A stretch of DNA of 22,484 nt, taken from NCBI GenBank assembly GCA_002245135.1, contig NGBS01000083.1, positions 1-22,484 on the forward strand. The letters run 5' to 3'. The notes under the pieces are model-generated. The model was not told the DNA's origin. It worked only from the letters and a program-made list of their open reading frames with translations, and made no database searches. Origin of the DNA: Proteromonas lacertae (taxonomy: Eukaryota; Sar; Bigyra; Opalinata; Proteromonadidae). Each line of letters opens with the position of its first letter. Position 1 is the stretch's first letter. Shown here one piece after another: positions 1 through 10,400 of the stretch. The position numbers and the translations under genes are program-made.

Positions 1-2658
1 TGTTGGATTTAGGTAAATTAACAATTGATATTCCTACAGGAACTTTGAATTTGTTAGAAAATAATTACTATTCTTATTCTATGTTTATATCAAAATATTG
101 TGATGAAGGTATTAATAGAATTATTTATAGTATTCACGAGTTTAATGTCCCAATGCCATTGTACGATCCTACACTTACTACATTATATGATTGCAAAATA
201 AATCCAACAAATCAGTGGATATCTACAAAAAGAATTTAAAATATCAAAGAAAATCATTGAATTTGTATATATATTAGATTTAACAAATATTAATCAAGTT
301 GATTCATCTTTTCATATATTATCATCTATAACAATATCTACAAGAGAATATAACAGCAAACAAAATAATTATTATATTCAAATGACTAGTAAATCATACA
401 CATCCATTGAGGAATTAGTAGAAATATTAAATTCCTTAAATCAATTGATTATAATGGTAAGTTCAAAACAAGCACTTCAATATTCTACTAAGATAGCAAC
501 AGAGTCTTAATATTCTTTATTAATGATATGTCATCATGTCAAGAAATTACTTCGAATTCTATTCATATTGCGATGTTGGAAGATCATTATTCTATTCCTT
601 CTTTAGCTTATGGTTCTTCGATTGGTATTGAGAATTATTACTTGATATTTACTGAAGCAAATGAATTGTATATTATTTGTGTTTTTTTTTAATACTTTAT
701 TATAGTTCTAAATCAATATTGGATCATTTTGTTTATGAAGGAAAATCTTTCAATTTTACACAGATTTCATATGCCAATTTTACACCATCATGTAATGATG
801 AATATGATATAAAAAAGTTTAGAAATTTCATTAATGCAGTTATTAATTCACAACAGAAATGTGCATGTATATATATATTATTATTATTTTAAAATAGTTT
901 TATTCTTTATTCAAAGTGATTGTTTCAATAAACTATACATCATATTAACAAGTTACCCAAATGCACAAGAATATATTTCAATATTCTTATACTTTGAACA
1001 GTACAATATATTAGAGAATTATCGTTATACAAATTTCAAAATATATATTATTGGTGATTATATATCAGGTTTAATAACAGGTAGTAATTTCGAAGATGTG
1101 ATAATATCCAATTCTAATAATTATCTAAGTGCAAATATTTATACATTCCACGCTTATATTTCAATTCCGTTGATAATGAATGGATTTGAATTAGCTCGAA
1201 ATTATGCTGGTGGTGTAAATGCAATAACATCCAAAATATTAAGATATAGTCTGTATAATAGTCCAAATACATTCTCATTTGGTACTTATTCTATTAATAA
1301 TACAAATACACTGTCTTTTGTATTATATATTGCTCAAGTTTCAAACTTTTTCTCATTGAATGCTGAGAGTGAAATGACACCTCAATTGTTAATGCATAAT
1401 ATGTTATCTTATAATAGAGTTACTGAGATTAAATATTACACAGATTCATTACGAATTGCTTGCATAGTTTTAGATGTAATTGATATGATAATTATTGTTG
1501 CATTATGTGCAGGAATCTTTGTGAATTATAAATCTGTTTTGTTTAGTAAAAGTGGTTTGGAGTTTGATATGATAATTTTAGTTGGTTCATTTGTATTGAT
1601 TTTATATAATACAATTTCATTTGGAAAATCTGTTTATGAGATTTTGAATTGTGTTGTTAAATATCCAATTGTGATGATATTAAATACTTTTTACATCGCT
1701 ATTTATGGTAGTAAAATACTTAAAGGTTATCATTATTATTTGAATTTCACCAACAAATTAGTATATATATATATTATTATTATTATTATTATTATTTATA
1801 TTATATTAGAATGTAATTACAACAAAAAATATATTCTTTGCAATGGGAATATTTGCAATTCCGCAAATACTATTATCAGTTTTAAATATTATTATAAGTG
1901 TATCAGAATCAACAGAAGAGTTTAGTCCATCAGATTCTGATATTTTGCAGGAGATTTATACTATAAAGTGTAGTCATGAAGATATATTTGTGTATATATA
2001 ATTATATTAATTGTATCTATTTATTTCTAAATAGTGTTTTGCAATTAATTTTACATGATTTAATAGTAATATTTTTGATATTAATCTCAATCAAAATTCT
2101 CAAAGTCCCAAGATTATTAAACGAACAAAAGAGAATATTAGCCTATTTGATTATATATATAGTATATTTCGCTATTTTACCAACACTATCTTACTTTGGA
2201 GGTGATGCTGATTTGAACTTAATCGTTTGGGAGTTAGGAATGAATGTAATTATTGTTATTGGACCATTATTGTTATTCATTCCAAAGTTTATTACAATTT
2301 ATTTTGACAAAGATTTTGATGCTTATACTGGTACTCCATCTTCCTCATCTTCAATATTGACATATTCAAAATCAAAAGGGTCAAAGAAGAAACAAACAAC
2401 ATCCAAAGTTTATCCAATCGAAGGAAGAACCAAAACACAACAAACAAAAACTCATTATACACAATTGCACACAAAAACAAGTGGTGAAAATACTACAACA
2501 AATACTCGATTAACTCAAACTAGGACAAATCATAGACATAAGAGAAATCCATCGAATATGGTAGTTACATATATTGAAAAAGTGAGAATAGCACAAGATA
2601 CAACACAACAACCATCCACTCTCTTAGAATCATTGAGTAATCAGAAGAATCCAAATTT

Positions 2659-2698
<40 letters not shown>

Positions 2699-3049
2699 TA
2701 CCAAAGTGAAAGTGTTATTGTAAATGCTCCACCAATTTCAAAGAAGAATAGTACTTATGCAATAAAACAACCTCTAGTAAACAACAATGCAATTAGACAT
2801 AAAAGTTCTATTGAAGAATCACTTGAAAAGAGTGATAAGGTGGTGAATATGAATGGAGAAAGTAGTATGAATAACCAAGGAATGGTGAAATTAGGTGGAT
2901 CTACCTCTGCTGGTGTAGCAAATAAACTGAATATGAATAATAATAATACTTCTAATACTGGTGAAGATTCTAATACTTTAGCTTCTCAATTACCAAGGAA
3001 TAGGACTGATACATTTTTAGATGCATTCATACCTGATATAGATAGTTAA
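1..3049 (+). CDS. class C (GABA-B-like) GPCR with bacterial-type periplasmic-binding ectodomains, 5'-truncated
   Basis: The start lies outside the window. Seven exons join in frame if introns are placed at 161-215, 461-492, 668-705, 867-897, 1761-1809 and 1992-2034, giving about 932 visible residues. The last four introns are typical GTAT...AG; the first two have weaker donors (GTAC, GTTC) and are less sure. The ectodomain resembles urea/amide ABC-transporter binding proteins: a C-terminal lobe end (IDIPTGTLN) at 24-50, then what looks like a second complete lobe pair from about 259 to 1380 (YILDLT start, IPSLAYGSS, ARNYAGGVNAI). Seven hydrophobic segments follow. KILKVPRLLNEQKRILAY between TM5 and TM6 and LLFIPKF in TM7 are class C hallmarks. 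The cytoplasmic tail is Ser/Thr/Asn-rich with an Asn run (AAT repeat, about 2661-2698). By family, it would be a plasma-membrane receptor sensing small solutes. The ligand cannot be inferred. Confidence 0.75.
2661..2698 (+). repeat. AAT trinucleotide run encoding poly-Asn
   Basis: About a dozen consecutive AAT codons lie in the cytoplasmic tail of the class C receptor. Such asparagine homopolymers are common in very AT-rich protist and anaerobic-fungus genomes, and they are often length-variable. Confidence 0.9.
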
Positions 3050-3213
3050 TTAATAATTTTATATTATTATTGTTTTGAGAGTATTGAAATTGTGGTTTAT
3101 TTTAATAATACAAAAAGAAACAATATTCTATAGAATAAAATTTCAATAAAAATAAACAATCATGAATAATATGCTATTTAAAAAAAAACAAGTGGTCATT
3201 ACTCATTTTTCTT
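3050..3213. other. convergent intergenic region
   Basis: This 164-nt AT-rich spacer separates the stop of the + strand receptor from the stop of the - strand EF-hand-like gene. It must hold both 3' UTRs and polyadenylation sites; an AATAAA-like stretch occurs near 3145. I see no other element. Confidence 0.6.
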
Positions 3214-4003
3214 CTAATTATTAGTTGCAACTAAAGAAGCAATCATTGAGTTTAATTCAGCCATTTGAATTTGAATGTCTGATAATTTCTTTAAACAGTC
3301 ATTTATAGTAGGACTGGAGCTTGTTGATGGACATTTTGGTACAGTACCAGTAATACTCGTTCTTCTTGACTTTGAAGGGGAAGTAGGAGCTGATGTATCA
3401 CCTGATTTTGATTGATTAGATGAATTATCAGCAGAGAACCACCATTTGATAAATTTCTTCTTAGTAACTCCATCCTTTGGATCAACATCCATCTCATGGA
3501 ATGCTTTCCATGGCTTTAATTTCAGATCTTTACACAATTTCATTAAAGATTCAGAATCTAAGTTACCAGTCTTTTTAACATCGTAGCTATCAAAGACATG
3601 ATTGACATATTCTTCTTCTTCACGTGAATGCTATCATAATAAACTAAGAAAAATGATACTTGAGTACTTTGACTAAACCACCACTCGGCAAAAGCAGTGA
3701 ATGTGATGACATTATCTTCAACATCAATTTCCTAAATATTATGGTGTAAATAATACTTTTAAAGCCTTCCATGGTTTAATGTTCAAATCAGTACAAATAC
3801 GAGGTAAAACTTCCACATGTACCTTTGAAGTCTTTTCAGTATCATATAACAAGAAGACTTTCATCAATTGGCTCAATCCATGTTCAGAATATCTCTATTT
3901 AAAAGAATAACTAGAGTATTCTTACTTTTGATAACTTTTTGAATGGTTCAGCGTATGCTGGGCAATTTAAGATTTGACTTTGGGCACTAGTTTCTTCGCT
4001 CAT
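3214..4003 (-). CDS. EF-hand-like protein with a duplicated KPWKA...WWFS module
   Basis: Four exons (4003-3926, 3894-3757, 3731-3660, 3630-3214) with introns of 31, 25 and 29 nt give exactly 235 codons (234 aa). Two homologous modules of about 55 residues are visible. Each has a D-rich turn, then C-x-D-L-x-[IL]-KPWKA, a second D-rich turn and a WWFS end. The second module has a clearer EF-hand-like loop (YDVKKTGNLDSESL) and DVDPKDG. Canonical acidic ligands are missing at several loop positions, so calcium binding is doubtful. The C-terminal third is Ser/Thr/Pro-rich and ends in a short amphipathic helix. The start is the only in-frame ATG before the first splice. I do not recognise a named family. 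A structural or regulatory role would be a guess. Confidence 0.75.
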
Positions 4004-4196
4004 TGAAATAAAGAGAGATAAAAAATATAGAAAGTTCGAAATATTTTTAAATCATCCAATAAAATTCAAATATTTGAAAGTGTAACTGCTGATAATCAGT
4101 TATACACATAACAAACACAATGTTACAACAACAAGAATAATAAAATAGATAAATTGAAGAAAAAAATGAATAAACTTATCAAAAATACATAATCAT
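4004..4196. promoter_or_regulatory. spacer between two minus-strand genes
   Basis: This 193-nt AT-rich gap follows the stop of the WD40 gene and precedes the EF-hand-like ATG. It should carry the WD40 3' end and the EF-hand-like gene's promoter. No recognisable motif or coding segment is visible. Confidence 0.4.
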
Positions 4197-5680
4197 TTAC
4201 GAATCATCTATTTCTAAACCTAAATCATCATTTTCATCCAATTGTGTATTTGGCTTAAATACATTAAATCCATCTTCTGCTGTTGAAAATATAACATCTG
4301 GTAATTGACTGTGAAAATGTAATTCTTTGATGTGACTTTGACCTCTATGAACAAATAATAATTGATCTGGAACATCTAAATCATTTTTATTACCTACAGA
4401 TGTATCCTTTTCAAGAGATAAATCCCATAGTGTTAATTGACCATCTTCACCTGAAACACTCAATACTGTGGACTCAACTGGTGACCACTCAATAGAGGTT
4501 ACTGGGCAATCATACCATTTGTAATTGGCAATAGGTTTATCGAAATGCTGTAGATCCCAAATTTTGAAGGAGCCATCATCACTACCTGATAGTAAAAATT
4601 GTGAATTAATTTTATTCCATGAAATTACATTCACATCTTTGTCATGAGCCTTTATTGACAACATGGCTTTATTATGTTCCCTAAGATCGCCAATACCAAT
4701 ACATCCATCTGTAGAACATGTTGCAAATACATTACCTTCAGTAGGACTCCATTGAATATCTTCAATACTTCCCTTGTGTATATTATACGATAAAATATCA
4801 GTAGTAAAAGAACTGCCATTACTTGCAGGCATAGTATGGTATAAACAATTGCCGCAATCACCAGATAGTAAATGACCTTGATTAACAGGTGACCAGTCTA
4901 ATCCATATCCTTCAGAACGATGAGTATTAACTGTATAAATAGGTTTTAGTTTCATTGTGGATTTACCTGTGTTAGTTGTTGATGAAGTTGTTAAATTATG
5001 AAGAGGATCGTTAATATCCCAAATAAATACTTTTCCTGTATCACTCCATGTAGCTACAATTTGTGGCTTTGAATGTAATGATCTAATTCTATTCACTGAT
5101 CCTTCGTGTTGAATTCCGATTGACGTTAACACTGGATCTATATCTTCATTATCATCTTCATCTTCTAAATCATCTGCATCTCCATCATCATTCTTTGTTT
5201 TATGTAAATCACTCATATGAACAACTACAATCTTGTTATCGTTTGGATTTGCTGCTTGTGTACCTGCTACTGCATATGCTTCTAATGGAAACTACTTTTA
5301 TAACATAAATATATACTCTAGTTCTATTCACTCCAAGATTATCCTGAATTATGTCGAACGATAAACAAGACCATTCTAATTCAAATGAATGATACATAAT
5401 ATATGCGCTGCTATCATATTCTAACACCTCTCCTTCTTGTAAAGGTCTTTTTGAAGGATCCCACACTTCCTATTGAATAAAACAAATGAAAATATACCAC
5501 ATTATTGTCAATATTCTCTTCATCTTCTTCATTCACTTCATTCTCATTCACAATAACTTCCTCTTCTTCTTCATCTTCATACAAATCTTCACATTCCATC
5601 TCATCTTCAAGATTTGGTTCTTCTTTACCATACTGCTTCTTTGCAGCATTATCTTTTGCTCCTGCACGACGTTTTGGCAT
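4197..5680 (-). CDS. GRWD1: glutamate-rich WD-repeat protein, ribosome biogenesis chaperone (GRWD1/Rrb1)
   Basis: Three exons (5680-5498, 5469-5317, 5291-4197) with 28- and 25-nt introns give 477 codons including stop (476 aa), close to the usual length of this family. The N-terminus is basic (MPKRRAGAK), then strongly acidic (about residues 20-60). Next comes the family signature WDPSKRPLQEGEVLEYDSSA, and the second splice restores RTRFPLEAYAVAGTQA. WD40 blades follow with typical GH...WD ends, for example GYGLDWSPVNQGHLLSGDCG, SGSDDGSFKIWDL and SVSGEDGQLTLWDL. By family knowledge the yeast homologue Rrb1 chaperones ribosomal protein L3 in the nucleus for 60S assembly. All joins are clean with no disruption, so this looks like an active host housekeeping gene. 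It anchors the very short intron size of this genome. Confidence 0.93.
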
Positions 5681-5827
5681 AATTCAATTATTGTAGGCTT
5701 GATTGTGGTTTGTCAATATTTTGGCATTACTCAAAATCTCATTATTCTTCAACTTATTATGTATATAAAATATTAAATCTAGATGTACATGATATAAATA
5801 AATAAAAGATAAATGAAAAAAATTAAA
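5681..5827. promoter_or_regulatory. spacer upstream of GRWD1 and downstream of EME1
   Basis: A 147-nt gap between two genes on the same strand. It is the only room for the GRWD1 promoter. AT-rich; no distinct motif recognised. Confidence 0.4.
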
Positions 5828-6812
5828 TCATTTGAAAGTGAGATTTGGATCTGATGAATTAAATACTTTATAAATTGTTTCAGATAATGCTTTTTGTTTG
5901 GCTTTACCAAATATATTCTATTAAATAAATAAATAAAAACATAAACATACTTCCAACATTTCTTTCTTTTCTTTCTCACTATTCAACATTTCATAAGCAT
6001 TATATAAACTATTCAAGGTTGGATAAACTTCAACTATTTTACACATTCTTTCTTCACTTACTCCAGGTATTACTTTCAACATTTTCATATAACTCTGTTG
6101 ATGTTCAGATAAACTACTATCAGCTGCTATTTTCCTCTTTTTAACCGTTGATATTGTATCAGATGTTAATTTATAAGGCATTTCACTCAATGTTTTAGCT
6201 ATTTCTATTACATATTCTGATATTTGGGATAATCTTGATTTTTCAACTATTTCATTTCCTGTTTTTATATAAATTGATATTTTTGTTTCGTTTAATAGAG
6301 TTGGAGTTATTTTGAATGACATTCTTTTGTGTTTTTTCATCACTTTATTCATCTCTTCATCTATTCCATTCCAAATGTGAATTATTCTCATTTTCTTGTT
6401 ATTTATCTTTGGAAATTTTAAACTAATGTAATATAATCACTTATATACTTCAATTCTTTTATTTCTTCAAGTATATCAATTTCTTTATCTAAACTATCTA
6501 CTATCTCTTTTCCTTCACATATATGGATGATCAAAGGTATTTCCTCCAGTTTATCAGATTCACACTATTATAATATCAATATTAATAATAAAAATATACA
6601 TCTTCTTCTACAAGATAATTATCGATATCTTCTGCTTGCCAAGGTCTTCTTTTAAAACCAATGCAATTCTTTACATCATATTTCAATGGCTTACCAAAAC
6701 AGAACTCTTTATTAGCTGTGTGTTTCAATACTGTTTCTATTTCACTTCCTATCAAATCTTTAGATAGTGATATTATTAATTCTTTGTGATATATATCCAA
6801 TCTATACGGCAT
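5828..6812 (-). CDS. EME1: crossover-junction endonuclease subunit EME1/Mms4-like
   Basis: Four exons (6812-6600, 6564-6449, 6422-5951, 5917-5828) with introns of 35, 26 and 33 nt give 297 codons (296 aa). The N-terminal part resembles the catalytically dead ERCC4 nuclease fold of EME1 (KNCIGFKRRPWQAEDIDNYL). A helix follows with ISEYVIEIAKTLSEMPYK, matching the EME1 'Ft..ltKalAe.PyK' region. The C-terminus is a tandem helix-hairpin-helix (MLKVIPGVSEERMCKIVEVY, YPTLNSLYNAYEML). No GDxnERKxxxD nuclease motif is visible, which favours EME1 over MUS81. By family it pairs with MUS81 in the nucleus to cut branched recombination and stalled-fork DNA. It is much shorter than animal or yeast EME1 and lacks the usual disordered N-terminus; upstream exons may have been missed. 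MUS81 itself remains a less likely reading. Confidence 0.68.
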
Positions 6813-6820
6813 TCAGCTCA

Positions 6821-7404
6821 AATTTCAAATTTTAATTTTTGATCATGATCTGAGTTTATCTCAAAAACTAAAAAAATTAAAAATCTCATCAAATATATCT
6901 TATTATCAATTATAAACAATTTAAAATAAATATTTATTAACATATTATTGACTCATTCAAAATAATTACCTAGAAAACAATAAGCATTGTAGCTATTTGA
7001 TAAATCAATCATTTCATATCCGCATTCTTTGGTAAAATCATATTCAGTCCATTTGAAGAAGAATGACTTCATTTCTTGATATTTCAATTCAATTCTATTA
7101 TTTAAAATTAACATAGAAATACACTAAAACATCTAAATTACTGCTCAATTTTTTTAATGATTCACTTTCTTTAAATTCATTCGATTTTCATTTCATTTTG
7201 CTGCTTTTATTTCACTTGATTCTTTATCAAGAATAAAAATATATGTACATATAATTTTTGAAATTACAAAATAGATATTTCAATAAATTTCATAATAATA
7301 TTAAGCTATGTTTAAATTTTGATTGTTTTTTTTAAGCTTGATATAGTTTGTATTTAATTACTAAACACACATCTTTGATAATTATAGAAATCATTTCTTT
7401 AGTT
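6821..7404. promoter_or_regulatory. divergent intergenic region between EME1 and the Crinkler-like gene
   Basis: This 584-nt stretch contains the small minus-strand coding segment at 6953-7183 and is otherwise AT-rich. The promoter of the Crinkler-like gene should lie at about 7200-7404. A T-run precedes the region of the ATG at 7405. No further motif seen. Confidence 0.4.
6953..7183 (-). CDS. small unidentified spliced coding segment upstream of EME1
   Basis: On the minus strand, 7183-7123 and 7094-6953 join across a clean 28-nt GTAT...ATAG intron (7122-7095). The segment reads SLKKLSSNLDVLVIELKYQE and SFFFKWTEYDFTKECGYEMI and ends at a TGA (6955-6953). The composition is clearly protein-like, but no in-frame ATG is visible upstream; an earlier exon near 7250-7190 (frame reading ESSEIKAAK) or a frame break is possible. 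An alternative splice from 6968 to a TTTTTTTAG acceptor near 6868 would extend it to a TGA at 6818-6820, 6 nt before the EME1 ATG, so it might be a 5' part of the EME1 transcript. No family recognised. Confidence 0.35.
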
Positions 7405-10400
7405 ATGGAATCATCAGATTTCTTAACTTATAGTGATGTTAATAAAATTAAACTACATGAAGCGGAAGTAATCAGAGGCAAGGCTTTCTGTTATTGCTAT
7501 AATCCTGTTATTTTAATTAGAGATTGCTTCATTCGTATTTACTGTGAAATGAAGAAAATAATAATAGAGAATAAGGGATCTAAATATCAAAAATGCTTTT
7601 TAGTGTATGGCAATAACCAAATAGGTAAGACAACATTCAGCTGTTTTTTAGCATTTTGTTTTAACAAAGATAAAGATTTCAGGGAATATAATATTGTGTT
7701 TTTCTGTGATCCTGTGAAAGATAAACAAACATATTATTTCCGATCAGCTTATGGTGAAATGTATTACAGAATAACAGATCTTCCCAATACAAAGAGAAAA
7801 ACAATAATAATTAGTGACAATAAGCCCATTAACGAAGATGACTACAGTAGTGTTGAGATAGTGATTATGATATCTTCACCAGATGCAAAGAAGTACAAAG
7901 TAATGAGTAATAAAAGAGCTCCAGTGCAATATTATATACCATCTCTCACAGAAGAAGAAATTCAATTCAGCATAAGAATAGGAAATAAGGTGAGTGAAAA
8001 TATAATATACAACTTTAAAAATGTTAGTGAAATTGATGTAAATAATCAGCATTTACCATCATATATACCACCATCATATAATCAAGAATATTATATATAT
8101 GATACAGATAGAATAGATGTAATTCCAGAAAGAATAAAATTCAAATCAGAAGAAATAGAAAAAGAAATAATAATTAGATATTTCAACTCTCCAAAGAAAT
8201 TTGTAGAGTTGTATGATATATTTGATGAAAATGAAAATGGATTTTTATTTGAAAGAATGTGTCATATCATCTTTTCTAAATCAAAAGTTGATAAATTATC
8301 TAATAATAATGGCAAATTATATATGTCAAAGAAAATTTATTATCATGATGATATGAGAGAATTTGTTAAATATCTTAATTCTAAGAGAAAGTATTATATT
8401 AAAGAAGATTATAGAAATGAAAATGTTAATACATTATATGTTGATTTTAGTACAATTAAAGATTTCCCAGCAATTGATGGCTGTATTATTAATAAATTCA
8501 ATATTACAGCTGTCAAAATGACAGTTTCAAATTATCATCCTACTTTAGATACAATAATTGTATTTCTGAATGTATTTATATAAAATATTGCATTTGATTA
8601 GATGATATACAGCTATCATAAAGATATGATGATAGAATATATATTAAATCATCCAACTATTAATCCAACTGTTACTAATCTACTTGCTAGTACAGAATCT
8701 TCACTTTATGATCTTGGTTATATACCAATTAATTTAAAGAGAAATATAATATCTGAAATGGATCAACGTAAAAGAATCCTATATGAAAGCTATGTATATT
8801 ATAATATATTATTTCTATTATTGTTTATAGTTCTTATTCAATGAACTTAGTTGTAGAAAAAACGTAGATTCTAGTTTAATTAAAAACTATAATGTTGAGA
8901 GACAGACTGAATTCTTGAGTATCATGGATGGCAATATGAAAAAGATAAACAAATTAGAGTTTGAATTACTTCCTAAGACGAAGAAAATATTGAAGTGTAT
9001 TAAAAATAATCAAAAACTTACAAAACCTGATTATGTAATTTTATTTGAAGAACGATTAGATGCATTAGAAACACAAGTAAGTTTTTTCGCAACACAATTG
9101 GAAGAATTAAAAGTAAAAATAAGTGCATATGATAGAAAATTGAAAGTATTAAAGAAAAAAATAGAACAATCAAAAGATGATAAATCAGAAAATATCTCCA
9201 AAAAGCGAAAAAGGACAAATACAAAAAAAGATATTGAGATAATTGAAGGATATAGAATAAAAATCAAATTATTAATTTTTATGAATCTAGCAGATAAGAT
9301 TTATTTTCAGTTAGACGAATCAAAAGAATCAATACAAAAGTGTGTATATGAATTATCAATAGTCAAAACAAAATTAATTATAAAAAGAATCGACGAATTA
9401 AAGCATAATGTACAAATAATAAAAGATGGCATATCAAAACAAATAAGTAACGTAGATATTATATTTTCTGACCATTTGCCATTATTAGCTACATCCGAAT
9501 ATTTAATTTTCATACATATATTACAAAATGAATTAATAGCTTCTGAAAAAGAGATTAAAGAAATTCATAATCGATTAAAAGATTTATTCAATGAAAATCA
9601 ACCCAATGAACCAACTCCTGAATTAGATTATTTAGATTCGTTGTTAGAAAATGGATTATCATATATATCAGAAAGGTTTATCAAATTTTGTGATGATATA
9701 ACAGAATTACAAAGTAATGCTTCAGAATTAAAAGTATTATGTAATTTACAAGAGACATTGAAGAGTAATATATATATAATGAATAAAGTCTTCCAATCAT
9801 TTTTACAATGGGATCGTTATGCATTGGAAAATGATTTTCAAACACAATTAACATATTTCAGAACTTTCTTACAAAATTCATTTTTACAAGGTGCAACAAT
9901 AACAGAAATATTAGAAAATGAAGAAAATAATATGGAAGAGGAGAATACTTATACTATAGAAGAAGCAATTCAAGACTCTATAGATTTATATAATGAAATT
10001 GTTTTTTTACAACAACTATTTCAATTTATTAATATATATGATCTTGAAGAAGCAAATGAGTTAGTGAAAAGTGAAATAAATTCAAAGTTGTTACATGATC
10101 TGGATGACTATTTAATCGATGTTATATATAATGACTTAGATGATAATAAAAAAATAGAAATGAAACAAAGAATCATTGATGTATTAAAAATGTATTATTA
10201 TAATTATTATTATAGGCAATTGGCAAGGAAATTCAACCAATTTATGGTAGTACTGATAATAAATTCAAAGATAAATTGAAAAATGAATTGGATATATGTA
10301 ATCCATTATTTAAAATAGTATTTGTTACATATAAAATTGATAATGTTCAGAGTAAACTAATAAAAGGTGATTTGAAATTAGGAATGTATAGCAATGATTT

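Noticed and set aside
668-705. Frameshift in the receptor gene around the T-run at 682-690
   Set aside because: An intron GTATAT...TATAG (668-705) resolves the frame, so no disruption is needed.
9018-9513. Three minus-strand ORFs of 68-78 codons
   Set aside because: They are antisense to the coiled-coil exon of the Crinkler-like gene and low in complexity.
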